NCBI GenBank assembly: GCA_026261815.1 | Contig: JAMPIT010000230.1 | Coordinates: 6,943,001-7,007,000, forward strand | Source of the DNA: Monarcha castaneiventris obscurior | Taxonomy: Eukaryota; Chordata; Aves; Passeriformes; Monarchidae | Reading direction: 5' to 3' | DNA: 64,000 nucleotides | Part shown: positions 1-11,900 of the stretch, in pieces | Numbering within the stretch: the stretch's first letter is position 1 | How the letters are laid out: each line of letters opens with the position of its first letter | Notes under the pieces: generated by a model | Told to the model about the DNA's origin: nothing | What the model saw: only the letters and a program-made list of their open reading frames with translations | The model's database searches: none | Made by a program: the position numbers and the translations under genes

Positions 1-449
1 GTGTGGAAACAAGCTACAGTGAGCTAAATTTTGACTGTCTTCCCTAGGCTGAAGTTAGCCTTGCTGAATATCCCTTTAACTAAAAATTTTCCTTGTATCC
101 TTGTAAACTATAGCAACACGCTGCTTGCTTTTGGAGAAAGTATTACAATTTTTAAATTTGTTACACTGTACTGGAAAATGCCATCAAAAATTGTTCATTT
201 TTACAAGCTTGAAATAATTTTCAACCATGATTAGAAATTGATGATGAAATGCATGGGGGAAGAATTGCATGTTATATTTACACTAAATGGTTGCAGCTTG
301 TGAAAAGCTAAAGAACATGCTGGCACTTGAGTAGAAAAGAGGAATAATTTAGTTGACTCTAAGTAACCTGATACAAACATGTTCGAAAGCACCAATTTGT
401 ATTTATTTTGCCTCAATTAAAGAACACTCCCATGTTCTTCTGGTTTCAG
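1..449 (+). other. DYNC2I1: Last intron (3' part) of the DYNC2I1-like gene
   Basis: AT-rich non-coding sequence that ends in a pyrimidine-rich splice acceptor (ttcttctggtttcag) at 435-449, directly before the open frame of the terminal exon. No other coding signal is seen. The assignment as intron depends on the exon call that follows it. Confidence 0.6.
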
Positions 450-621
450 GGTTGTAACTATGACTCTCCTGGGAGAGCCAGAAAAAGCAAATGGATTGTT
501 AGGCATCATGCTGGCCAAGGAATCTGGACAGATAGACATTCAGTATGTAAAGAAGAAGTGGGCATTACCTCAGCCTGAGGAATCTGACAAACTTCATTCT
601 ATTTTATTGCAGTCTTTTTAG
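450..621 (+). CDS. DYNC2I1: Terminal coding exon, probably DYNC2I1 (WDR60), dynein-2 intermediate chain
   Basis: After the acceptor AG at 448-449, base 450 completes a split codon and 56 codons follow to a TAG at 619-621. The encoded tail starts VVTMTLLGEPEKANGLLG, continues through AKESGQIDIQYVKKKW and ends LHSILLQSF; it has no stop and looks like the end of a folded beta-rich domain. The gene is assigned from gene order, not from a recognised motif: in human, DYNC2I1 on the + strand ends next to the 3' end of VIPR2 on the - strand, which is the arrangement here. The DYNC2I1 product (WDR60) is an intermediate chain of cytoplasmic dynein-2, which drives retrograde intraflagellar transport in cilia. 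The upstream exons, including the bulk of the WD-repeat propeller, lie outside the window. Another + strand gene cannot be excluded, but the presence of a real terminal exon is well supported. Confidence 0.62.
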
Positions 622-690
622 AAACAGGATTGTACAATTTATTGCAAAATGTGTAGTTTATTTTTAACTTCAATTAAAAGGTTTGTAATG
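622..690 (+). other. DYNC2I1: 3' UTR of the DYNC2I1-like gene (short form)
   Basis: AT-rich sequence between the TAG and a probable cleavage site just after the ATTAAA signal at 673-678. GT-rich sequence (gtttgtaatgtaattttgta) follows the signal, as expected for a cleavage factor site. A longer form ending near the AATAAA at 1403-1408 is possible. Confidence 0.5.
673..678 (+). terminator. Polyadenylation signal ATTAAA
   Basis: The common variant hexamer ATTAAA lies 52 nt past the stop codon of the terminal exon and is followed within 30 nt by GT-rich sequence. It would give a very short 3' UTR. Confidence 0.5.
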
Positions 691-3244
691 TAATTTTGTA
701 TTTGTATATAACTTGTATATATTTTAAAGACTATCAATACAATATTTCAATTGAAACAATATATTTTATCATAAAAATAACAGAATCAAATTTACTATTA
801 TTGTACTCAAAAATACGATGGCTGTGTTTCATTATTGGAAGTACTCTAGATGTACATATATTTTTAAAAAATAGCAAAAATGCATTCCTATAAATTGCAC
901 TGCTGATTCTCATTAACTCACTCTGAATGAAATCACAGCAATTCTTGGGCAAACATAAAGTTGTGTTTCTGTACAGCCTGAATGTGGGGAGATCTCCACC
1001 TCTGAGGCTCTTAAACATTAATTCTGGGTAAAACTTTCATGTGTCTACCTAAAGACCTTATGCAAACATATCAAAATACAAATTAACATCACACATATCT
1101 ATCTTCTGCTTTTGACCCTGAAACTATGCAAAAGGAATACCTGAATAACTCAGGTTCTGAGATGTACACTCCCTGTTTGGACCAAACTATGTGAACAATA
1201 TGCCTGGGAGACTTACTGAAATTCTAAATCCTTTGGGATTTCTGATGTAAAACAGAACATACCTACCTGTTTAATTCTGCAAATAATTTGCAAAGCTCTT
1301 GTAGTGAGGAAGAGGATAGCTGTCTATAATATGGTACTGATTTTTGTACACTATTGGTAAGGTTTGGACCAAGACGATGCACTGAACATAGTTTTGTAAC
1401 CTAATAAAACCTGGCTTAAAGAATATGAGTAAATTTGATTTAACAAGCTCTGATTCGGTGAAAAAAAGGACAATTGGAAGACAATGTGTTCAGTATTTAG
1501 TGAACAGATGTATGTATATGTACTGTCTTCTTCTAAAATGGATAAAAATATTTTGTAAATTCAAATCAATTAATTGCAAATGTTTTTCTATTTGAATTGT
1601 TACTTAAACTGAGAAAACTCAAAGTGGCCACATGATGGTGCCAAGTCACAGCAGTAAAAAAGGAGTGCCTTACAAGAACGACATCCACCACTTCAGCAGT
1701 GAGTCTGTTCTCCATTACACAAATCCAGAGAGCCCAAAGAACTGTTGGAGAAATTAATATTTCAGAGGCCATTTTTGCAATCCTACTTCCTTGGTTAGCC
1801 GTGGACTTTTTATTTAATGTCCGTAAACACAAGTGAACCTTATCTTCATTGCTGACAATTGTATCCACAACCAGTTAAATTAGAATAGCTTTAGTAATGC
1901 AGATAAAGAAGAAAGGGCAAGGCATTTTTTCCAGTAAGGTAGCAGAGCATCTCTGACACCCATAGTAAACAAACAACCCCAAGTCTCTCACTCTTTCCAT
2001 CCCAAAGTGAGAGACACACACTCCACACACTCCACCACTCCTTCCCCACAATTTAAGATCAAAATCAAATTTTGAAATTATAGTAGTATTCTGAAAGAAA
2101 TCTATTATAGTTTCATCACTTTGAGGACTTCCCATTCTTAATTTTCTCTGCTGTACCCAGTTCTGTACATGGCAACTGCAAGCAAAGGTTTGGGGGTTTC
2201 CTGCCCTGTGCTGTGTGCAGTTGTGGTGGGCCTTTCCAATATGCAAAAGGGAAAAAATAGTGTCACGCTTTGCACAGAAGTACCTGTCATTGCTTTTGAG
2301 CAGCTGTTGTTAGGTATGCTTGAATTCAAATGTCCAAATATTTTATTATTTTATGCTTGTACTGCCTGAAGAGTCAGTTCCTGCACTGGGCCTATTCTTG
2401 TTGCCTAAAGGATTTTTCTCTCTTGAACTGGAAACTAATACAAGAATATGTTATAATTAAAGTGTCCTGGGCTGACAGTTGCTGTTATAAGAATGTGAGG
2501 AAAAAAGTGTGGAAGTTGCTCCTTTTTGTGCATGTTCTCTCAATGGCTAAGTGCAGGTCATTAGAGTGCAGGCCATGCAGTTGGACATTTTGATATAACC
2601 ATTTTTGGAGCATATATCAGAAAAGTGGTAAGTATTGGCAGGCCACAATACAAGGAAATAATTCCATGCATAAGGATTTAAGAAATTGTTTCAAACAAAA
2701 CATTTAATTTTCTGTCAGCTACTTCTAGTGATTGTCAAGTTCTATAAGGTATTGGATTTTATTCAGAAGAAGGCAACATGATTAATTAGAAATAAGACTC
2801 TTATGAAAAAAGTTCGCTGTGTTTTCATATCCATATAATTTTTACTGGTACCTCTGTTATGTGTTCATATGCACACACGTTCTGTTGCATGATCTTCATG
2901 TAGGATATAAACATTGCCATCACGAAACATTTCAACCAGACCCAATAAACATATTTTTTCCCATCTGTGGGCAATTTTGGAATACTTATTCAAAATAGTA
3001 TGAACTGTAGTTGAAATTAACTATCCACATAATAGAGACTATTCAAATGATATAAAAGTTAACCTATATTAATAACCATTATAAAATACGATCAGTTGCT
3101 CTTAAATCAACAAATCCTGGCAGCAAGGCTGATAAATTTTAAATTTGCAAGAGGCCGGAAAGTTTTGGATAAACTTCTGCTTTTATTTTCCACTTTATGA
3201 ATGTGCTTTGAAAGCCTTTTCTATTTAGAACATAAATATTAATA
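691..3244. other. Non-coding region past the DYNC2I1-like gene
   Basis: AT-rich, no supported gene or recognisable repeat. An AATAAA at 1403-1408 (+) could be an alternative distal poly(A) signal of the upstream gene. Short open frames here have no codon structure or similarity that I recognise. Confidence 0.5.
1403..1408 (+). terminator. Possible distal polyadenylation signal AATAAA
   Basis: Canonical hexamer about 780 nt past the stop codon of the terminal exon at 450-621. Whether it is used cannot be judged from sequence alone. Confidence 0.25.
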
Positions 3245-3350
3245 CTGTTCTCATTCAATTTTGTCATCTCACAGATGGGAAAATCAAGTTTTCAGTAGCT
3301 GAATAGTAAGTTAACTGAGGAACAGAATTCTTGAATCAGATGGCTGATTT
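3245..3350 (-). repeat. MIR-like SINE remnant
   Basis: The run 'tcatctcacagatgggaaaa' followed by 'gaggaacagaattcttgaat' resembles the reverse complement of the MIR core (cattttacagatggggaaac... gccaggatttgaac). It is strongly diverged, so only a weak call is possible. Confidence 0.35.
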
Positions 3351-5140
3351 CTTACAACTGTTTAGAAATGCTTTTATTAAGCTGTCAGCCTACATTTGCA
3401 GCAGATCTTGGGAGAACTGGAATAGATTGACTCTTTTTTTGTCCCAGAACATTTTTTTTTAGTTGTACTGAAGGTGACCATCCTACCTAATGGAAATTTG
3501 CCTTAATTAATCATCACTGTCATTTAATTAGGTCATATTGAAGGATATAGACACTTCGTAGCCTCCATAAGAAGGGAATATTCTGAAAGCTGGAATATTT
3601 TGACCAGAACACATTTAAAGGATGAAAATAGAAGCTTTTTCCTGAGGAGTTGGAAAGTCCATCTAGGTCTGTTCTAGGTGTAGAAACTGTCAGGACTAAA
3701 GCAAATACTGAAGTGTCATTAAATTGTGGAGACTGTTGGAATAGGCCTACACAGAATTCACTTAGGGTGTAATCAGAGTGTGGCCATCAGTCATGAAATG
3801 GAAACCAGGAAAAGTTGTGAAGATACCATGACAGGGAAATGTCTAATGAGCCATATTTTCATTATTAGCTTCTATTATCTTCCATTTACAGACAGTTGTT
3901 TGTTTATCTGTGTTTCTGAGCACAAGGAAATCTGTCCTTTTTTTCTTCATATTGGTTACTGACATAGTGTCAAATACAGACTCAAATAAAAGCACTAACA
4001 TTTGCACATAGTTAGAAAAATCTATATTTTTTGTGGATGTAGCTTAAACTTTTTGACACTGTGCCATTAAACTGATGGAATTTCAGCTCCAAATAATTTA
4101 TGTCCTATTATAAATTAAAACAGTTTAAGGGCTCTGTTTCCCAGTTTTTTTTCTGGTGCAACCCAATTGAAAATTGCTATGATACTCTATTAGAAACAGG
4201 AGTAAAGCAATACACTAATAGCCTATACTACCCATTGACATTTAAAACATGATTATTTTTCACCTTTAGTTGAACCCTTACTTCCATTGGTTTCATTAAA
4301 TTTTGTGATATATTTGCTGCCCTTTTGTCCCAGATGTCAAGTAGGTTTTGCTTTTAGGAGTCTGAAATATAACAGCTCCACTGGAAACTAATCCCATGCA
4401 CAGGTCAGACAATCTGTTGCTGCTGAATAGGTTCAATACAATAAATAAGCAGGTAGACTATATTATTAGTCTTTTTAGTTAGGCCTTGAAGTGCTACAGT
4501 ATTCTTAAGGGGTCTTTCTTAGCCAAAAGCTCTGCTTCACCAGCTGATAATTTCCCTGCTGTCCCTCCTTTACATTGTCTCTCTTGTGACCAGGCTAAAC
4601 CACTCATCTGATCTACAGCACAGTTGTTGCACATCAGAGATTTCATAACTTGCCTCTAACTCCAACTGCAATGTTTTCTCTCTCCTTTATAGGAAAACAA
4701 AGAGGCATAACACAGCAATTTGTTAGGCACGTATTTTAAAAGCCACATTTCTTAGTCCACTCGGTACTTCTTGGGAGAGAGAAGATGAGAGACTTGGTAA
4801 AAAAGTATTGTTTAGGGTGATAGAGGACTTCTTCCAGAGGCTTAGAGAGCAATCTGAAAGTCCACAATCAGACTTAGCTATAATTTTTAAATAGCAGAGT
4901 CAAACAGTGAACCCTTAGAGTGAGTTACATAAAGTTGTGAATTACCATGACTGCACTCAGAACTCCAGATTTCCAATGCCATATCTTATGGGCAAAGAAT
5001 TAAGAGAAAAATTTAATAAACTTTTCTCATCTAGAATAATTTTTGTCAATCATTTGGGAGTCAAGTTCTATTGCACTGTTGAAATAAGTGACCAAGAAAA
5101 GTCTTTGTCTCAGAGCTTATATGAGCTAGGTGGAAAAGAG

Positions 5141-5155
5141 TTTTTTTTTTTTTTT
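5141..5155. repeat. Homopolymer T15
   Basis: Fifteen consecutive T on the + strand with no flanking retrotransposon body that I recognise. Confidence 0.8.
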
Positions 5156-8100
5156 GATTGCTCCATTTATTTGCAATGGTAATAGGATACTCTTAATGCC
5201 CATGCAGTTGAGCCAAAGGACAGACTGATTAATACCAGAAAAATAGGATAAAGGAAAAAGTGGATGTGAAAATGCCCTTCTAACCTTCACTTAGAAAATT
5301 AATGAATACATAGGTTACTTTAGATATCCAGCTATTTTTCACATTATGAGATGGTGTCAAAGGGCCTCATTTAAAGATTAATTCACCCAAGATGATGAAA
5401 TCTGCATTAAGTAGAAGTAAATTCCTTCATTGGTGCTGTGGAATGCAGGACATAGGTTAGACACTACATTACTTCCCCTAAATTCCCTGAGGCTTTTGGT
5501 TTACTTGCTCAATACTTAGCATTTTGGCAGTTCTGTAAGGTCAATTCACTAAGCAAATACATTACTAATTATGTGGGTGTTGCATGGGTCCAGTTGAAAA
5601 CTACTTATCCACAATCTTCAAAAACACTCAGTGTAGTTTGCATTTGTTTAAGCTCTGATTTGCATTCTTTTTGTATTTTACAAAGGTAAGGTTTTCACAA
5701 TATATTGCATTTCTTCATATCATTGCATCCATGTCTTTAAAACCAAAAAACTTTATTTCTTTCATGTGATTACTGATCTCTGAATGTTAAGGTCTCTCTG
5801 AAAAATCTATCCATACATGAAAATAGCCACTTTCAGCCAACAGGTTGATCTTACCCCACCCACATGGGCCAACAGCAAATGCTGAAGAAAAAAGTCGGTA
5901 ACAGTGGAAGCAAGAGCAACATGCAATGAATGACACTTTTCTTCCAAGTATGGTATATCTTCCAAGCTTCTGGCAATCTGGAAGGCAATTCCTTGGTGGC
6001 AGAGGAATTTTCTGACTCAGATGGTGGCAGATCACAGTGCTTAAAAGAAAGGGAGGAATTTTTTTCCCAGTGATTCATCCAATAGCTTTTAAAAACTATT
6101 TTTATTTTGTCCCCAAAATATTTTGTGTCAATATATTCCACCAAATAATTAGACTATGTAAATAAATACTTCTGTTTCAAGCCTGCTGGCTGATCAGTTC
6201 ACTGACCATGTCCTACATCTTGTATTATCTGAAAAGGAAAACTTTAACCAGGAAATAAGTAGAAAAATCAGTATTTCCCATTGTAACTTGTCTATGTCTC
6301 ACTCCTTACAGAGAAACTTTTCCAAATGTTCACCTCTGTGTTGAGGTGAGTTGCATTTAGAGTATGATTTAGGCTCAAATGTCTCACTTCCAGCTACAAA
6401 GGTGTTTTCTGTAGCAGTCATGCCTGGGAATACCAGTAAATTGCATCAAACCCTGCTCCAAAGACACTAATTTAGATGAGGAAAGTAGGTACGTGTTGAA
6501 ATTAGCCTCAAGCAGAGCCTGGGAGCCTCAGCCTTTGCACAGTGTAGCTGAAGCCTATTAGAGCTCTGACCAGTAAAGGTCAGTAATGGAATATGTTGGT
6601 GTTCCTAAAGTGATCATCTTTTAAAATCAGAATACATATTTTGGCATAGAATTAGGCTAGTGATGTGGTAGATGAACCAGTTTGATCTCCCCAGAGAAAT
6701 GAGAAAGGTTCCTATCATTGAGAGACTTCAGGTTTCCAAAGCAAAGGAAGGAACACTGCCCTGGGGCAGGGCAAGTGATAGCTGAAGTGAGTGCAGGGGT
6801 TACAATCCTTACACAATGAACCTGGCAAAGAACAGCTGCCCTGTGATCCAGGGGAAGCTTTGGGCTTGTGAACTATAAACTTCAGGATAATATTACCCTT
6901 TTGAATCCTTTCAGGTGAAACTTGGATTCTCAGAATGAGTGAGGGTGTAACACATTAGCAGCTGGCAGCTCTTGAGTTACATTGACCCTTAAACAGTTTG
7001 TAGGAAATTGTAGGGAAAACCCCACAGTTTATGGATTAGTATTTGTCAGTATTGATCCTTGAAATCAAATGCTCATGGAGAACAGTGACATCATTCAACT
7101 CCTAAGAAAGAACCAAAGACCATGGACAGTTACCTTGCCTTTAAAACACACTTTCAAATACAGCTGTAAAATACTGACATGAGAAAGGAATATGGGAATT
7201 ATCAATCAATGGAAGTTTTAAATATAAATGCTAATTGAATAATATATACATATATTTATATTTATTTCTCTGTATCTAGAACTTACACACCTCTGCCCAG
7301 CCAGACCCAGCAGAGAAGAAATCAGAATATAATCAAAAAACCAAATCTTGTTGTTGAATAATTTGTAATATCAGGTTGAGAGATCAAACAAATAATTCCC
7401 ATTTACTTGAAACACTTTGAATCCTTCATCATCCTGTGATGCATGATCACACCATCTCCTGGCATTTGCATTTATAGAGTAAAGGGGAAAATAACCAACC
7501 CACACTCAAAGTACCTAGAAATTGGCTTTCAGAGCAACAAATGTGTAAGTTGAAATCTAGTGGAAGAACTCAGAAGAAAGAGGTGAACCCCCAGTCCCAG
7601 TTACAATAGCAGGGACATTTAGAAATACTGGATTATTTTTTAAAAAATGTACCCAGACAACTAGAAGTACCCACCAGTCTTAAAGTTGAATTTGGTTTAT
7701 ATTTCATTTATCAGTGTCTTTCTGTTGCCACTTTGTAATGAGAAATCTGATTGCTCATCCAGCCCAGATGAACCATTCCTGGTGTGCCCTTGCCTTGCCT
7801 TGGGTGTGCTAACGGTGACCCTAAAGGGGAAGTCCACAAATTACAAACCCCACCATCACCCTGTGTAACAATTCCCAAGGCATCTGCGTGCCCCAGAAAG
7901 CATCTAGGGTGTCCTTAAGCTAAGAAGGTTTGAGAAGGAGTCTCCTAATGGATATACAGCAGTGATGCCACTGCCCTGAGCTCCAAGTGAGCCTTGAGCA
8001 GTCACATGTGCCTTAACAGTTGCAGGTTTTACTCTGTGGTTCTAGGGCAGGTGCACTACTTCACTTGGGATGTACAGAAAAGGCTCTCTTCTCCTTGAAC

Positions 8101-8699
8101 ACAAGCTCTCCAGAACTCTCCCACAACTTCATCCCTTTCCACTTAGGTACATGCAAACTATCAAAGCAGCATTTGGGTACAGAAGTCCATGTTTGGTAAG
8201 TTATTTTTAGTTACTCTATCTATTGAAACTCATCCAGAATCTAATCTACTATACCAGCAATGTATGATGTGCTGGGAGAAGAGCTTAAGCTTTGCATTTC
8301 TACTTTATTTCAGAGCATCATATTAAATTCTGCTGAATTTGGAGGTTTCATAATACCATTACTTATTTGTGCCTATTAAAAAATTCCAAAGTACCCGTAA
8401 CTCCTTTGGAGACTGTCTCTGATGTCTTTCGTAATTAAGGCCCTTCTATGATCTTTGCTCTTGCTGACACCCAACCCAAGGTTATTCACGTTCTATCACA
8501 GAAGAATTGATGTATTTGATTTAAAGCACTTTCAAATTTTGGTTAAAATAGTTGTCACTCACTGTTTTGTCAGTGTGTCACATCCATTGCATTCAGGGCA
8601 CAGCAAAACCCAACCACCCACGTTAGTAGGCAAAATCCATCAGAAAGTTTGATGCCTGACTTGAAGAAGACTATGGCTCATAAAACTATGCTACTCTAA

Positions 8700-8960
8700 A
8701 AGAATTATCAGCTGCTGAAATTACTTTAAAGCAATTTTCTGTTCCAAATTAGAGTGCATATTTGCAGCTTAATCAAGTAATTTAATTTACAGCAGCAGTA
8801 ATTATTTATGGCTTATCATTCATATATTATAAGCAGTTTGCTGCAAACGACATTTGTAATATTGATAGGTACATTAACATCCATAATTTAAGTCAATACA
8901 TTTTAAAAACTAGAACATCCCTAATGGACTACTTAACAATCACTGTGACGCCTTCAAAAT
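8700..8960. promoter_or_regulatory. Candidate conserved non-coding element (homeodomain-type AT-rich block)
   Basis: A dense series of ATTA/TAAT-type cores (tcaagtaatttaatttacag, gcagtaattatttatggc, ccataatttaag) together with CAGCAG and ttgcagctt words in non-repetitive sequence. This composition is common in vertebrate developmental enhancers, but AT-rich background can produce it too. No alignment was possible. Confidence 0.2.
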
Positions 8961-11900
8961 GTTGTCAAAAGCACAGGGATTGTCTCACAGGCTGTTTGCA
9001 TTAGAGCACACCTATCAATTTGCAATAGTAGCAATAGCATCATTTAACATTTCGTTAAAAAATCCCTCTAACATAGAATGAGATCAACAACAGCAGGAAG
9101 GAAAGAAAGGGGAAGTATTTTATCCAGGTTGCTTCAAGGATTGGCAGATATATGCAAATACAAAATGCTGCCCACAGAGAGTTCTAGAGTTCAGTGAAAT
9201 GTGTGTTGACAGATACATGGTCAGATACATAAAACTCTGCTGGATCATGCATAAGGACATAATGGAATTGCTAGTCTGTCTTCCATGTGCTTTTTAAACT
9301 TCTGACCATCATCTGAATACAAACTCCTTATGTTTTCAACTCCTAGCTGCAGTGACTGCCCAGGTGCCTTGCAAGGAGCTTCAGGGATGTCCCTTACTGC
9401 ATTTAATGCTTAAACACCACGGAAACAGCTGCCTTAAAAGACTCATCCAGACCAGCACAGTCATCCCTGCTGATTAAATCTATTTTTCTAACCACCCAGT
9501 TATGAGCCTGTGAAAATAATTAAGCACAGGTGTTTGAGCAATATGAATATGCTGCTATAAAGGTGTACACACCTGTGAAAAATAAGTACAAAATACCTAC
9601 AAATAAGTAGAAAATAAGCATAAAATTTTACCAGTCTCCCTTCCTCTAGTTCTGCATAAATGCAAGGGCCAAGACAAGGTGGGAGGTGCTGACTGATCAG
9701 GTCCTATGGCTGCTGGTGGCCTTGAAAGACACAAGTTCTGAGAGGGGCTGGTGCTGGGCTTGGCAGGATTCAGCTTTTTGTCTATTTCCTCAGCATATCA
9801 GTATATGCTGGTATCTATTATTCTCTCATCTGGACTGCAGTTTTTTTTGTCCATACTCAATAGTTTTGCCTCCTTGTTTTGGCTTCATTCCACCTTTCCC
9901 TCCCTTGCCTACCTTCTTGCACCAGCACATTCTGTACCACCATCCCACCTTTTAGGCTGGTCCCAAACCTGTCAGTTGTCTTTCCTTAGCATCCTCCAAC
10001 CATCCTCACAAACAGCCTGTCTAAATGATGCCAACAACCCTCTAAGATATGATCTGCCCTCTCCTTCCATACAGCTACAGCGAAGAAAATCTGTCCTCTT
10101 ACAGTTTTGGATCTTGCTTATTTCAGTTCCCATTGCTTTGGCATAAGTGAAAATAAATAGGTGAATAAATTAAGTCCAAAAAGATTAAAAGTGTTCCTGA
10201 GAATTTGGATGATGCAACATTTGTGAGGTAAATCAGAATTTGCCAATCTGATTTGAAAATGGCACATGGAAAATTTCTGGTTTTTTCACCTCAGTGAAAA
10301 GCTTATGCTTTCAGCTTGCTGCTGAATTCCATAACGGATGTTCAGTGTTTTTCCATACCCAGCTGGAAAGATAAAACCTCTATGTTTCACTATGAATCAT
10401 CAGCAAATCCAGAATTTTCCAAATATTACTGCATTAAGGCCCTAAATACATTTTGTATTTTGCCCTGAGGTTACAGATATTTAATTTTCAGGCATCCACC
10501 CAAGCTCACAAATCTCCATCTCTGGAGTGAGAGAGAGGTCCCTCCTCAGATCTGCTGATTTAACTGTGCCTCATGCCTGAAACTTTATCTCTGGGCTAGC
10601 AGTGGTGGCAGCCTTTTGCATCTGGGCCACTGAGCGAAGCTTGAACATGATTTTGTTGGATGTTCACAATATATCCTGTTCATTCTCTCCTAAATTATGC
10701 CCAGAAGCACTGAGTGGAGGCTGGCATGGGCTGCTGCTCTGCCACTGGAAAGCTCCTGCTGCAAGAGCTCAGCCTCAGCTGGAAACAGTAAGTGATAGGT
10801 ACCTGATGCAAAGCACAGGCTGTTGCCAGCTCAGCGTTGCAGCCTCAGGAGGTACATAGACTATGGATGCCACATGGATATCTTCAGGATTAAGGGCTGG
10901 CTCCATAAAAGAACACAGATAAAAAAAGCCCTGCCTATCACCTCTGAGTTTTCTGTGTTTGCATTATTTCTATTTATTAAAATGCTAATAAAGGATGAGA
11001 AGCATTGGAATAGCTGTAAAAAAGTGCTTATGAGTAGTGCAGCTCTCCTGGAACTTCTTCCACTCAACCTGCATAGAAGAACCCACTGGTACTCCATTAC
11101 CCATCCAGACATCCTTGGATGGTGGACAATGCCAGCTTTGGCTGCACACCTGTGCTGCTGTAAAGGATATGAGGTTTTGGGGGGCAGTGTCCTTTCTAGG
11201 AGGGGATAGAAATACCTGTTGTATTAACCTGACCCCAATTCCATTACCATCCTTTCTTGTGTATCCCTGCATGATTTTCAGGGACAAGAGACAGTCACAG
11301 AGATTTAATTTCACACCCCTTGGTCAGTTTTGTTTGGGCTGAGGTGATCACTTTAGCTTTCTATATGTAAGAAACAGGAAAATCCGTAATCAAAGAGCAA
11401 ATGCACAATCTTGATCAGGAGATGGACACTTACTGGTAATAGAAGCAGTCAAAGAATACTGCTGTTTACTGACTGTGAACTGATGGAGATAAATATTCCA
11501 GTAAAAAATATAAGGAGTAAATTCAGTTGGGAAGAACATGAAAGTTCTTAGGAAAACCTGAGTCCTGACAGGCATTAAATAATCTAAAATCAAAATTGGC
11601 ACATGGCTATGTGCTTGGATCCAATTCATTACTTGATATACAAAGAGTCAAGAAATCCTAATCATCAATCCTTCATTAAAATAGTTTGTGCTTTTGTGTC
11701 CTGGCTAATAAGGTTCCTGGAAAGATGAATTGTTAGTTTGCAGCATGGGGAAGCCTGGAGTTGTGGGAAAAGTACACACTATGGATGGAGGGCAGCACCT
11801 CAGGCTCAGCTACTGCTGTGTGAGAGACAGAGTCTGTGGCCAGTGAGGGCCAGGAGAGAAGACAAGAAGGGACCATGGAGGCAGCTCAGAGGGAGCTGAG

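Noticed and set aside
9686..10146. Overlapping + strand frames of 89 and 131 codons
   Set aside because: Two frames of the same pyrimidine-rich patch; no homology recognised.
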